In this document: positions 22,137 to 29,922 of the stretch, piece after piece
Layout: each line of letters opens with the position of its first letter
Position numbering within the stretch: position 1 is the stretch's first letter
DNA from: UBA1422 sp041752735
GTDB taxonomy: Bacteria > Bacillota > Clostridia > Peptostreptococcales > Anaerovoracaceae
Direction: 5' to 3'
NCBI GenBank assembly: GCA_041752735.1
Contig: JBGSVW010000029.1
Location: 49,408 to 113,407 of the forward strand
DNA: 64,000 bases
Notes under the pieces: model-generated
Told to the model about the DNA's origin: nothing
Databases searched by the model: none
What the model saw: the letters and a program-made list of their open reading frames with translations, nothing else
Position numbers and translations under genes: made by a program

Positions 22137-23390
22137 ATGAGTATTTTAACATCTTTGACCCGGGCTTGGTTGACTCGGTCATTAAAATCATTTCACTTCA
22201 CGAACAAATTTGATTTACATTTAGATTATGGAAATGTCCAAAACCTTGGCCTGTATATCCATATTCCATTTTGTTTGAAAATATGTAGTTTCTGTCCGTA
22301 CTGCAAGCAAGTGTATGAAGAGGAAGAAGCTAGAGCATATGTGGAAGCGTTAAAAAAAGAAATTCAATTGGTTGGTGCAATGACGCCCGGGCGTATGAAG
22401 GTCACGACGCTATACTTCGGTGGCGGCTCGCCTGCGTTGGTTGCCACTGAGCTAAAGGGCATATTGGAAACAGTGCAGCAACATTTCGATATCACTGAGG
22501 GAATCGGTATAGAACTTCATCCTTCCGAAGTGACACCCGAAAAGCTATTAACCCTTAAAGCAGCCGGCATAACTCGAATCAGCATTGGCATTCAGTCTTT
22601 TCAGAAGAAATATCTGGATGTTTTGGGACGCGGCGAATATGATAATCGTAAGATTTTTGATGCATTGAGACAGGTTAAGTTTGAGACCGTATCCATGGAC
22701 TTTATCTTTGCCTTGCCGGGTCAGACCATAGATAGTCTGACAAGCGACATAGAAACCGCTTTTTCAAATGGAGCCAATCATATTGCCATTTATCCATTTA
22801 TTGATTTCACCTATACGGAACGGAATTTCACGAAAATGCCTGAATGGCATAAGAAAAAGCTGCTACTGAAAATCCAGCAGTATTGCGAATCCCGTGGCTA
22901 TGTCAGAGATTCCATTTGGACTTTTGCGAAAAAGAACACAAAAAAATATTCCTCAATGACACGAGAAAATTTCCTGGGATTTGGATGTTCTGCAACTACC
23001 TTGTTAAAAGATTCTTTCAAAATTAACACTTTTTCTTTGACAGATTATATCGATCGCATAGAAAAAAATAATTTGCCTACAGCTTTAACACTGAAGTTTA
23101 CACTGCGACAAAGAATGATTTATTACCTTTTTTGGACTGCATATACAACCCAAGTTGATTCCATTGCTTTTGAAAACACTTTTGGGAAAAAACTGGAAGA
23201 TTATTATGGGCTAGAACTTAGCCTGGCTAGAAAGTTGGGGTTAATCACTAAGAAAGGGGAAACCTATCAGATGACTTCAAAGGGTATTTATTATTATCAT
23301 TATTACGAAAACTATTATACATTGTCTTATATAGATCGAATGTGGGGTTTGATGAGAATCAATTCATTTCCCGACAAACTTAATTTGTGA
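22137..23390 (+). CDS. HemW/HemN-like radical SAM protein
   Basis: A 417-residue radical SAM protein of the coproporphyrinogen oxidase-like group. The motif LGLYIHIPFCLKICSFCPYC gives Cx3Cx2C plus an extra Cys, followed by TLYFGGGSPAL and IGIQSF. HemW-type members act in haem transfer rather than porphyrin oxidation; some other members have unrelated roles. Here the C-terminal part (about residues 290-417) is hydrophobic-aromatic and differs from HemN. No haem genes are adjacent. The ribosome site is weak (GGGG some distance upstream). Confidence 0.82.
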   Translation: MSILTSLTRAWLTRSLKSFHFTNKFDLHLDYGNVQNLGLYIHIPFCLKICSFCPYCKQVYEEEEARAYVEALKKEIQLVGAMTPGRMKVTTLYFGGGSPALVATELKGILETVQQHFDITEGIGIELHPSEVTPEKLLTLKAAGITRISIGIQSFQKKYLDVLGRGEYDNRKIFDALRQVKFETVSMDFIFALPGQTIDSLTSDIETAFSNGANHIAIYPFIDFTYTERNFTKMPEWHKKKLLLKIQQYCESRGYVRDSIWTFAKKNTKKYSSMTRENFLGFGCSATTLLKDSFKINTFSLTDYIDRIEKNNLPTALTLKFTLRQRMIYYLFWTAYTTQVDSIAFENTFGKKLEDYYGLELSLARKLGLITKKGETYQMTSKGIYYYHYYENYYTLSYIDRMWGLMRINSFPDKLNL

Positions 23391-23414
23391 TGAACTTACG
23401 GAGAAGCGGTATGA

Positions 23415-23446
23415 TTATCTATATAATTAAATATATAGTTAGATAA
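23415..23446. promoter_or_regulatory. AT-rich inverted repeat over the promoter of the DUF1847-rhodanese gene
   Basis: TTATCTA..TATA and TATATA..TAGATAA form an imperfect 32-base inverted repeat containing TATAAT (23422-23427). It ends about 23 bases before the gene. It may be an operator for an ArsR-like or similar repressor; the protein is unknown. Confidence 0.4.
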
Positions 23447-23468
23447 AAAAGAAAAAGAGGAAGCACAT

Positions 23469-24371
23469 ATGGATTGTACGAAATGTACTACAAAAGGATG
23501 CAGAGATTCACAACCCTGTTTTGATCGAAGCGAAGAATACTTACATAAATATGCAGTGGAAGACAATCGGATGATTGTTCACTCAGCCTCAGAGCTAGTG
23601 GACAATGGCAGGGCAGGGTCTTTAAACCGTTTAGAAGAGATTGTTGAATATGCAAAGAGCCGAAATTATCAAATGCTGGGCGTTGCATATTGCTATGGAT
23701 TAGAGAAAGAGGCGAAACTTCTACAAATCCACCTATCAAATGCTGGATTTCAAACTGCAATGATTTCATGCACGGTGGACGGTGTAACAGAGGCCGACAT
23801 CAATCCCGAAAAAACAAGTCAGGCGGTCTCGTGCAACCCTATTGGGCAGGCCAATGTAATCAATGGTTCAGGCGCAGAGCTTACCATACTCATGGGGCTT
23901 TGTCTGGGGCATGATATTATGATTCAGAAGCAACTGAACATGGACTTTACCACATGGCTTGTCAAAGATCGAGTAACACAACATCGGCCTTTGGATGGAT
24001 TGCCCGGATATCATAGCGCGGAGGACTTGTTCCTCGAAAACATGGACAACAGCTTTCATCTCATTAATCGAGAGTTACTGAAAGAAAAAATACAGTTGGG
24101 AAATTGGCAAGACAATCTTGCGCTTCTTGATTTGAGAGGGGAGGAAGTCTTTAAGAAAAATGGAATCCCCGGATCCATTCAATGCCTCTTAAGTCAACTT
24201 CCCCAAAAGTATAAAACGATTTTACCGGATAAAAATAAAGAAGTTGCAGTTTATTGCAATGGTGGCATGCAGTCTCTATATGCAGTGATGTATTTGTCAT
24301 TGAAAGGGTACAGGAGTGTAAAAAGCCTATCCGGAGGATATTCCGATGGAACTTGGGCGTTATTGGAATAA
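23469..24371 (+). CDS. DUF1847 domain fused to rhodanese
   Basis: A 300-residue protein. Residues 1-190 match DUF1847: MDCTKCTTKGCRDSQPCF at the start, GVAYCYGLEKEAKLL, CNPIGQANVIN and GLCLGHDIMI. Residues about 205-300 form a rhodanese domain with active Cys near residue 263 in YCNGGMQSLYAV, so it should carry sulfane sulfur. A second DUF1847 protein without rhodanese is at 33298. The shared Cys pattern suggests that DUF1847 takes part in a sulfur or metal relay. The start has AGAGGAA upstream and an AT-rich inverted repeat in the promoter. Confidence 0.85.
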   Translation: MDCTKCTTKGCRDSQPCFDRSEEYLHKYAVEDNRMIVHSASELVDNGRAGSLNRLEEIVEYAKSRNYQMLGVAYCYGLEKEAKLLQIHLSNAGFQTAMISCTVDGVTEADINPEKTSQAVSCNPIGQANVINGSGAELTILMGLCLGHDIMIQKQLNMDFTTWLVKDRVTQHRPLDGLPGYHSAEDLFLENMDNSFHLINRELLKEKIQLGNWQDNLALLDLRGEEVFKKNGIPGSIQCLLSQLPQKYKTILPDKNKEVAVYCNGGMQSLYAVMYLSLKGYRSVKSLSGGYSDGTWALLE

Positions 24372-24393
24372 ACGGGTAGAGAACTAGCGATGA

Positions 24394-24849
24394 TTACTTT
24401 AAGGCCAGAAGCCATTGATCGATTAATGCTATTTCAGGAACGCTGCCCTGATGCACAATTTCACCATTGATAATAAGCACCGGAGTCATCATGATTCCGG
24501 CTTTTTTTGCCTGGAGTTCCAACGGACGAAGTAGTTCATCCATTTGGATAGACCAGCTACAGTCATTATAGCAAGCGTAGGGGCTATCCGGATCTGGCGT
24601 GTAGCTGTTGAGCAAGGATGTGAAAGCATCAGAGTCGACCTGCTCATTTAGGATTTCTGCGACCGTCTTTGCCGTTCCGGGACGCAATCCGTGTTTGCTT
24701 GCCAACGCTACTGATTCGTCAGTGGAGTAAGCCATATGGGTATAGGTTGCCTCGATTTCCAATTCGATCAATTTACTTTTGATGATGTTTTTTAATAACT
24801 GACATCTTGGACAAGAAGGTTCTGTGCCGATTACGATAATACTGTTCAT
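24394..24849 (-). CDS. Thioredoxin-fold protein with CPRC motif
   Basis: A 151-residue thioredoxin-like protein. The active pair is in GTEPSCPRCQLLKN, followed by a beta strand and, near the end, the cis-Pro segment MMTPVLIINGEIVHQG. It is longer than glutaredoxin or thioredoxin because of a helical insert (about residues 45-105) with two extra Cys (YACYNDCSW). It probably reduces or transfers thiols. AGGAG precedes the ATG. It is divergent from the TDT transporter, with 200 bases between them. Confidence 0.82.
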   Translation of the reverse strand: MNSIIVIGTEPSCPRCQLLKNIIKSKLIELEIEATYTHMAYSTDESVALASKHGLRPGTAKTVAEILNEQVDSDAFTSLLNSYTPDPDSPYACYNDCSWSIQMDELLRPLELQAKKAGIMMTPVLIINGEIVHQGSVPEIALIDQWLLALK

Positions 24850-24976
24850 ACAAGCTCCTAAACTGTTAGATATGCAGTGCTAATGATTGTTACTTTACTA
24901 TAGCATACCATCACAGGTGGAAAGAGACAATCTGGAAAAGTCCTTATGTGAGCCGGTTACAGAAGACACTTGAGAT

Positions 24977-24997
24977 TTGTTATATATATAAGAACAA
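24977..24997. promoter_or_regulatory. Near-palindromic AT-rich site before the TDT transporter
   Basis: TTGTTATATATATAAGAACAA is a near-perfect inverted repeat in the divergent region between the thioredoxin-like and TDT genes. It may be an operator. It resembles the AT-rich repeat at 23415-23446 in general character only. Confidence 0.4.
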
Positions 24998-25049
24998 TGA
25001 AGGTGCATAACAAGAAAGAACACTGACAAATGAAAAAGGAAGTCACAAA

Positions 25050-26006
25050 ATGAAAGAATCGCGACTACAGTATTTCCCAATCTCATATTTTTCTGTGGTG
25101 ATGGGGTTGGTTGGTTTAACATTATCCACTCAAAAGGCAGAAGCCGTTTTGCAGGTTGAATCAGTAATCAGTACTGGTTTATTGATTGTCTCATCGGTTG
25201 TCTTCTTGTTGATTGCTGTAATGTATTCCGCCAAGCTTATCAAGTATCCTAATGCCGTGAAAGAGGAATTCAACAACCCAGTACGGCTAAGCTTTTTCCC
25301 TACTGTAACCATTAGTATATTGCTTCTTAGTACAGCAAGCTTGGAACTTACACCTCAACTGTCATTTTACCTTTGGGCGCTTGGCGCTGCCGCTCATCTG
25401 GGGGCTACCATCATCATTTTATCCCAATGGATTTGGCAAACAAGGTTCGAAATCCATCATTTTAGCCCCGCATGGTTCATTCCGATTGTAGGAAACATTT
25501 TAGTGCCGATCGCAGGAACCGCTCACGGTTATTCAGGGGTTTCGTGGTTCTTTTTTAGCATTGGAATTGTATTTTGGATTTTGATGTTCACCATATTTTT
25601 GTATAGAATTGTGTTTCATAAATCATTACACGAGAAGCTGTTGCCCACATTCTTTATCCTAATTGCACCGCCTTCATTGGCATTCATCTCATATGTCAAG
25701 TTAACAGGAGGGTTGGATCAGTTTGGTTTGATTTTATATAATTTTGCATTGTTTCTGGTCATATTCCTTGCATTTCAGATACGTGTATTTTCAAAGACAA
25801 AATTCTATCTATCTGCATGGGCATATTCGTTTCCCATTGCATCGTTTGTGGTCGCCACATCTTTGATGTACAAAATACAAGGGGCACAGACATATTATTA
25901 TTTGTTCTTTGCCATGTTGTTTCTTTTAAGCATACTTATCTTAACCTTGATTTACAAGACAAGTAAGGAAATCCATTCTCGGGGCATATGCGTAAAAGAA
26001 GAATAG
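25050..26006 (+). CDS. TDT/SLAC1-type transporter (TehA-like)
   Basis: A 318-residue membrane protein with about ten hydrophobic segments and the TehA/SLAC1 layout: FPISYFSVVMGLVGLTL in helix 1, then FFPTVTISILLL, and SPAWFIPIVGNILVPIAG, which is typical of the family. Members carry anions such as nitrate, chloride, sulfite or dicarboxylates. Its neighbours (thioredoxin-like, rhodanese, disulfide reductase) make a sulfur anion a reasonable guess, not a proof. It ends at a perfect bidirectional terminator. Confidence 0.85.
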   Translation: MKESRLQYFPISYFSVVMGLVGLTLSTQKAEAVLQVESVISTGLLIVSSVVFLLIAVMYSAKLIKYPNAVKEEFNNPVRLSFFPTVTISILLLSTASLELTPQLSFYLWALGAAAHLGATIIILSQWIWQTRFEIHHFSPAWFIPIVGNILVPIAGTAHGYSGVSWFFFSIGIVFWILMFTIFLYRIVFHKSLHEKLLPTFFILIAPPSLAFISYVKLTGGLDQFGLILYNFALFLVIFLAFQIRVFSKTKFYLSAWAYSFPIASFVVATSLMYKIQGAQTYYYLFFAMLFLLSILILTLIYKTSKEIHSRGICVKEE

Positions 26007-26038
26007 TTTGGATATAAGAAACCTTAAAAAATAGAGTC

Positions 26039-26070
26039 AAAGGGCCATCAGAAATTTCTGATGGCCCTTT
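26039..26070. terminator. Perfectly palindromic bidirectional terminator
   Basis: A 32-base perfect palindrome with arms AAAGGGCCATCAGAAA and its complement, ending both the TDT gene (plus) and the flavoprotein gene (minus). Confidence 0.9.
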
Positions 26071-26112
26071 GATTTTCCGTATTAAATGTAGTTTGGTAAA
26101 TGGATAAGGGTA

Positions 26113-27474
26113 TTATTTGTTGAGATGCGAACAATTTTTCGCAATCACACTCATGGCTGCTGCGTTAATGGGGTAGGCGATAGGAGATGGTGAAATCAGC
26201 GGGTGCGTTGCAACCTGGAAGGTGTTCAACTCGGTTGCCGTGGTGTCTTGCTGAATGGCAAGACTCAAAACATTGATCATTTCCGAAATGGTATCACCAC
26301 CTGAGATTTGAGCACCCAAGATGATGCCTGAACATTCGGCAAAAATAAGCTTCATATCAATTTTTTGCGCACCGGGTAATGATCCGGGATGCCTGTCCAT
26401 GGTGACAAACTCGCCTACTTGTACCTGGAAACCTTCCTGAATGGCACGGGTTTCTGTCAGCCCTGCAGAGGCAAAAGTTCTTCCGAATACTTTTGTAGAA
26501 AATGCGCTGATGGTGCCTTTGTTTGCTCGAACCAGGCGTAGATTAAACGCATTGCATCCGGCAATTTTTGCTTCCATGGCCGCGGTGGAGGCCAGGAGAA
26601 CCGGGGCATCTTGCCCTGTAAAGAAGCATTTTTTCTCTGCACAGTCGCCCACAGCAAAGATATCCGGGTCACTGGTACGTGTATATTGGTCAACGACAAT
26701 CGCGCCTTTGGCATTCACTTTGAGTCCTGCCTCTGCGCCAAGTTTTCCGTTGGGCGTGACTCCAAGACCAAGGATAACCATATCAGCCGGGAAGGAAGAG
26801 CCATCATCCAATTGAATGGCTTCTACTTTTTCTTCTCCAATAATCTTACTAACCTTTGTGGATGTGCGTACCGAAATCCCCTTATCTTTCATCAAGGTTT
26901 CCAATTCGTCCGTATATTTTTTGTCGAATGCCTGCCATAGGCAAGCGTCGGCCATTTCGACCAAAGTGACATTTTTCCCTAGCATACGAATCTGTTCCGC
27001 GAACTCTACGCCGATGAAACCGCCGCCGATGACGGCCACATTATTGCACTCTTGCAATTTTTCAAGTATTTCGTTTAAGTATGCCTGTTTCTTATAAACT
27101 GGGAATACGTTTTGCAACTGATGCCCTGGGATAAATGCCGGGACAATGGGTAACGAACCGGTTGCAATAATCAGCTTTTTGTAAGAGAATTCTCCGTTTT
27201 GGGCTGTGGAAACGACTTTGTTTTCCCGATCAATTTTTAAAGCGCTATCAATGACCAAATTCACTTTTGCGTCCAATAGCATTGCATCAGGTATGATATT
27301 TTTGCTACTGTCATTCAACGTACCAAAGATATAGGGGATTCCACAAGGAACCATAACCGTCGGCGTTTCTCGGATTACGGTGATGTCCAAATCCCCATAA
27401 GCCTTTCTAGCAGTGGTTGCGCTCAATATGCCTCCGGCACTTCCGCCGATGATGAGCAAATCAGTATTCTTCAT
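26113..27474 (-). CDS. FAD/NAD(P)H-dependent disulfide reductase-like flavoprotein (NADH oxidase / CoA-disulfide reductase family)
   Basis: A 453-residue flavoprotein. FAD site LLIIGGSAGGILSA, single redox Cys44 in VMVPCGIPYIFG, NAD site VAVIGGGFIGVEFAE, and second FAD motif DPDIFAVGDCA. A single active Cys in this context marks the Nox / CoA-disulfide reductase / persulfide reductase group rather than CxxC disulfide reductases. It has no extra rhodanese domain. The start has GGAGG upstream. It lies 54 bases downstream of an arsR-type gene in the same direction, so the regulator and enzyme form an operon. Confidence 0.88.
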   Translation of the reverse strand: MKNTDLLIIGGSAGGILSATTARKAYGDLDITVIRETPTVMVPCGIPYIFGTLNDSSKNIIPDAMLLDAKVNLVIDSALKIDRENKVVSTAQNGEFSYKKLIIATGSLPIVPAFIPGHQLQNVFPVYKKQAYLNEILEKLQECNNVAVIGGGFIGVEFAEQIRMLGKNVTLVEMADACLWQAFDKKYTDELETLMKDKGISVRTSTKVSKIIGEEKVEAIQLDDGSSFPADMVILGLGVTPNGKLGAEAGLKVNAKGAIVVDQYTRTSDPDIFAVGDCAEKKCFFTGQDAPVLLASTAAMEAKIAGCNAFNLRLVRANKGTISAFSTKVFGRTFASAGLTETRAIQEGFQVQVGEFVTMDRHPGSLPGAQKIDMKLIFAECSGIILGAQISGGDTISEMINVLSLAIQQDTTATELNTFQVATHPLISPSPIAYPINAAAMSVIAKNCSHLNK

Positions 27475-27528
27475 TCTTAGTCCTCCATGTTCTTGATAAA
27501 AGTGTGATAAGTGCGATAACGATTTCGA

Positions 27529-27822
27529 CTAAAACAATTCTTTGATAATTCCTTGCAACTTATGTCGCATTTCCTCGCTGGCGATGGAGTAATACATGAA
27601 AGTGCCCTCTCGTTTTCCGGTTATAATGCCATAGGATTTCAGCTTTGCCAAGTGCTGTGAGACTGTGGATTGTACTTCTCCTAAGCACTCTTGCATATCT
27701 GTTACAGTGGAATGATCTTTTTCACATAATGTCTTCACTATACATAAACGTTGGGGATGAGCGATTACTTTTAGTACATCAGCATTTTTGATGAAGACTT
27801 CAGGTTCAGTTCGATAAAACAT
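27529..27822 (-). CDS. ArsR family transcriptional regulator
   Basis: A 97-residue winged-helix repressor with LKVIAHPQRLCIVKTLCEKD, MQECLGEVQSTVSQHLAKLKSYG and KREGTFMYYSIAS, the usual ArsR fold. Cys residues occur in the early helices (LCIVKTLCE) and just before the recognition helix (ECLGEVQ), where metal- or sulfur-sensing members have theirs. GAGGAG stands before the ATG at 27822, preferred over the longer frame. It precedes the flavoprotein gene and is divergent from the 28-37 kb cluster. Two ATATGAATAAT repeats lie at its promoter. Confidence 0.88.
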   Translation of the reverse strand: MFYRTEPEVFIKNADVLKVIAHPQRLCIVKTLCEKDHSTVTDMQECLGEVQSTVSQHLAKLKSYGIITGKREGTFMYYSIASEEMRHKLQGIIKELF

Positions 27823-27850
27823 ATTCGGCTCCTCTCGGGGTAAACAATAC

Positions 27851-27877
27851 ATATGAATAATGGTATATATGAATAAT
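27851..27877. promoter_or_regulatory. Direct repeats at the arsR promoter (candidate operator)
   Basis: ATATGAATAAT occurs twice (27851-27861 and 27867-27877), 16 bases apart start to start, overlapping the -10 box and start site of the arsR promoter. Confidence 0.5.
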
Positions 27878-27901
27878 ACAATGTATTCTCTCTCGATTCA
27901 A
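27873..27901 (-). promoter_or_regulatory. Promoter of arsR and the flavoprotein gene
   Basis: On the minus strand, TTGAAT (complement of 27896-27901), a 17-base spacer, and TATTAT (complement of 27873-27878). Confidence 0.65.
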
Positions 27902-27951
27902 GAGGAATTTGTGATTTATTTCACCAAATCGAAAAAAATAAAAAATAATTA

Positions 27952-27979
27952 TTGACATATGCCAATAAAGGTATACAAT
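27952..27979 (+). promoter_or_regulatory. Promoter of the NifX/MinD cluster
   Basis: TTGACA (27952-27957), a 16-base spacer, and TACAAT (27974-27979). CATATGCCAA is present at 27956-27965, over the -35/spacer, and again at 27994-28003, just before the ribosome site, so a regulator may bind there. Confidence 0.65.
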
Positions 27980-28024
27980 GAAGTTGTAAATAGCATATGC
28001 CAAAAACGACAGGAGGTGAAAGCT

Positions 28025-28234
28025 ATGCCAGGAAGAGATGGAACAGGCCCAATGGGCTTAGGTGCAATGACAGGCAGAGGACTTGGTGTCGGCGCCGGAA
28101 TGAAGCCGGGGTACGGATGCCGCAGAGGACTTGCAGGATCATTTATCGCACCTTATTCAAAAGAAACTGAAAAAGAATTGTTAATGAAGCAAATTGAGAT
28201 ACTGAAGCAACGAATGGAATCCATTGACAAATAA
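28025..28234 (+). CDS. DUF5320-type small glycine-rich protein
   Basis: A 69-residue protein. It opens MPGRDGTGPMGLGAMTGRGLG, typical of DUF5320, a short protein family common in anaerobes next to NifX-like, Mrp and DUF134 genes. The first 45 residues are rich in Gly and basic residues; the last 25 form a predicted coiled helix (ETEKELLMKQIEILKQRMESI). The function is unknown. AGGAGGTG precedes the ATG at 28025; the longer frame upstream is not used. It is the first gene of the cluster. Confidence 0.85.
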   Translation: MPGRDGTGPMGLGAMTGRGLGVGAGMKPGYGCRRGLAGSFIAPYSKETEKELLMKQIEILKQRMESIDK

Positions 28235-28255
28235 ATCCAGTATATTTTGAAACAG

Positions 28256-28283
28256 ATAAGCAATAGGGACGCCTGTTGCTTAT
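28256..28283 (+). other. Strong 12-bp hairpin between the DUF5320 and DUF134 genes
   Basis: ATAAGCAATAGG and CCTGTTGCTTAT pair around a GACG loop, with one T-G pair. No T run follows, so it is not a standard terminator. It may be a processing or mRNA-stability element or a protein-binding site. Confidence 0.45.
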
Positions 28284-28304
28284 TGATATAGGAGAGGTAG
28301 AAAA

Positions 28305-28697
28305 ATGCCAAGACCAAGAAAATGGCGAAAAGTATGTTGCATGCCGGGGAGTACCCTCTATGGCCCCTTAAATGGTTTTCTGGATGATGAAGAACTGATT
28401 ATTATGTCAGTGGAGGAGTATGAAACCATTCGGCTCATAGATCAAGAAGGATTGAACCAGGAGGAATGCGCCGAAAAGATGCAAGTTGCCCGCGCCACAG
28501 TACAAAATATCTACAAAGCAGCAAGAAATAAAATGGCAGAATCTCTGGTGAACGGCAGACTGCTGAAAATTGAGGGTGGAGACTTTCAATTGTACAATGA
28601 CAATGAACGAACCCATGGCTGTGCCAGATGCCACCGCAACAGATGTGCTCAAAACAGTGAGACACAAGATGAACTTTGTAAGGAGGAAAACAAATGA
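28305..28697 (+). CDS. DUF134 family DNA-binding protein
   Basis: A 130-residue protein matching DUF134: MPRPRKWRKVCCMPG at the start, then EEYETIRLIDQEGLNQEECAEKMQVARATVQNIYKAARNKMAE, which is a sigma-70 region 4-like helix-turn-helix. The tail has a Cys cluster (HGCARCHRNRCAQN). DUF134 genes are common next to NifX-like and Mrp genes. It may regulate the cluster in response to Fe-S or metal status; this is not shown. Its stop overlaps the NifX-like start. Confidence 0.88.
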   Translation: MPRPRKWRKVCCMPGSTLYGPLNGFLDDEELIIMSVEEYETIRLIDQEGLNQEECAEKMQVARATVQNIYKAARNKMAESLVNGRLLKIEGGDFQLYNDNERTHGCARCHRNRCAQNSETQDELCKEENK

Positions 28698-29068
28698 AAA
28701 TAGCAATACCCGTGGATCAAAAAACAAATACCAGCGATGTGTGTATTTCTTTTGGACGCGCACCATATTTTATGATTATCAACGGGGAAACGAAAGAGAC
28801 CATATTCATTGATAATGAAGCAGCAGACAGCCAGGGAGGTGCTGGAATCAAGGCAGCCCAGACCCTGGTGGATGCAGGGACGGATGTATTATTAACTCCC
28901 CGTTGTGGAGAAAATGCCGCAGTGGTGCTGAAAAAGGCACAAATAAAAATATTCAAAACTATCCCTGGAAACGTGCAAGACAATCTGGTTGCATATGAAA
29001 ACGGGAACCTTGAAGTCCTTGATGAAATACATCCTGGATTTCATGGTCAACACGAGGGTCAGAAATGA
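28694..29068 (+). CDS. NifX/NifB-like protein (dinitrogenase iron-molybdenum cofactor biosynthesis family)
   Basis: A 124-residue protein of the NifX/NafY/NifB C-terminal fold (MKIAIPVDQKTNTSDVCISFGRAPYF, then GGAGIKAAQTLVDAGTDVLLTPRCGENA). Family members bind Fe-S or Fe-Mo cluster precursors. There are no nitrogenase genes in the window, so this is one of the stand-alone homologues of unknown role. It is tightly coupled to its neighbours (ATGA overlaps at both ends). Two other NifX-like domains occur at 32926 and 52487. Confidence 0.9.
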   Translation: MKIAIPVDQKTNTSDVCISFGRAPYFMIINGETKETIFIDNEAADSQGGAGIKAAQTLVDAGTDVLLTPRCGENAAVVLKKAQIKIFKTIPGNVQDNLVAYENGNLEVLDEIHPGFHGQHEGQK

Positions 29069-29922
29069 AAATAGCCGTTTTAAGTGGGAAAGGAGGCACC
29101 GGGAAAACACTGGTGTCTGTGAATCTGGCAGCCACTGCCGACCAGGCGGTTTATGTGGATTGTGACGTGGAAGAACCCAACGGACATTTGTTTTTCAAGC
29201 CACAAAACCTGAAAACAGAAATGGTATCCATTCCAATCCCACAAGTAGATGAGACCTTGTGCACCGGATGTCGCAAGTGTGTAGACTTTTGTAAATTCAA
29301 TGCTTTGGCGTATATTGGCAACAGCTTGGTAATATTTGAGGACATCTGTCATTCTTGCGGTGGATGCGTCACAATTTGTCCCAACAAAGCATTGACCGAA
29401 AAAATAAAAGTAATTGGGGAAGTAAAAAAAGGAACATCCGACAATGTTACGGTTCTTTCCGGTATCTTGAACATTGGAGAAGCTTCTGGGATACCAATTA
29501 TAAAGAAATTACTCCACAACGATAGTATGAATCATGAAATGGTTATGATTGATTGCCCACCCGGGAGTGCTTGCACGGTGATGGAAAGCATCAAAGATGC
29601 GGATTACTGTATACTGGTTGCAGAGCCAAGCATATTTGGCGCCCATAATCTGAACTTGGTAGTTGAATTGGTCAGGCTTTTTCATAAACCTCATGGCGTA
29701 ATTCTCAATAAATGTTTAGAAGGCATAAACCCATCAGAGGAATACTGCAAAGAGCATGGAATACACATCATTGGTCGTATATCCCATGATCGAGAGTTGG
29801 GAACGATGAATGCTATTGGACTAGTTGCTGCAAGGGAAAGCCAGCGATATCGTGAAATCTTCACGGGACTATTGAACTCAATCGTGAAGGAGGTAGAGCA
29901 TGAAGCAACTTCTAATACTTAG
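29065..29922 (+). CDS. Ferredoxin-containing MinD/ParA-family ATPase, first copy
   Basis: A 285-residue P-loop ATPase with inserted ferredoxin. The deviant Walker A motif is LSGKGGTGKTLVSVN, and VYVDCDVEEPNG is the Asp motif. Two 4Fe-4S motifs follow (CTGCRKCVDFCKFNA and CHSCGGCVTICPNKA, about residues 68-112), and MIDCPPGSACTV is Walker B-like. Such proteins resemble Mrp/Nbp35 ATPases that handle Fe-S clusters. It overlaps the second copy by 23 bases, suggesting that the two act as a pair. Confidence 0.88.
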   Translation: MKIAVLSGKGGTGKTLVSVNLAATADQAVYVDCDVEEPNGHLFFKPQNLKTEMVSIPIPQVDETLCTGCRKCVDFCKFNALAYIGNSLVIFEDICHSCGGCVTICPNKALTEKIKVIGEVKKGTSDNVTVLSGILNIGEASGIPIIKKLLHNDSMNHEMVMIDCPPGSACTVMESIKDADYCILVAEPSIFGAHNLNLVVELVRLFHKPHGVILNKCLEGINPSEEYCKEHGIHIIGRISHDRELGTMNAIGLVAARESQRYREIFTGLLNSIVKEVEHEATSNT

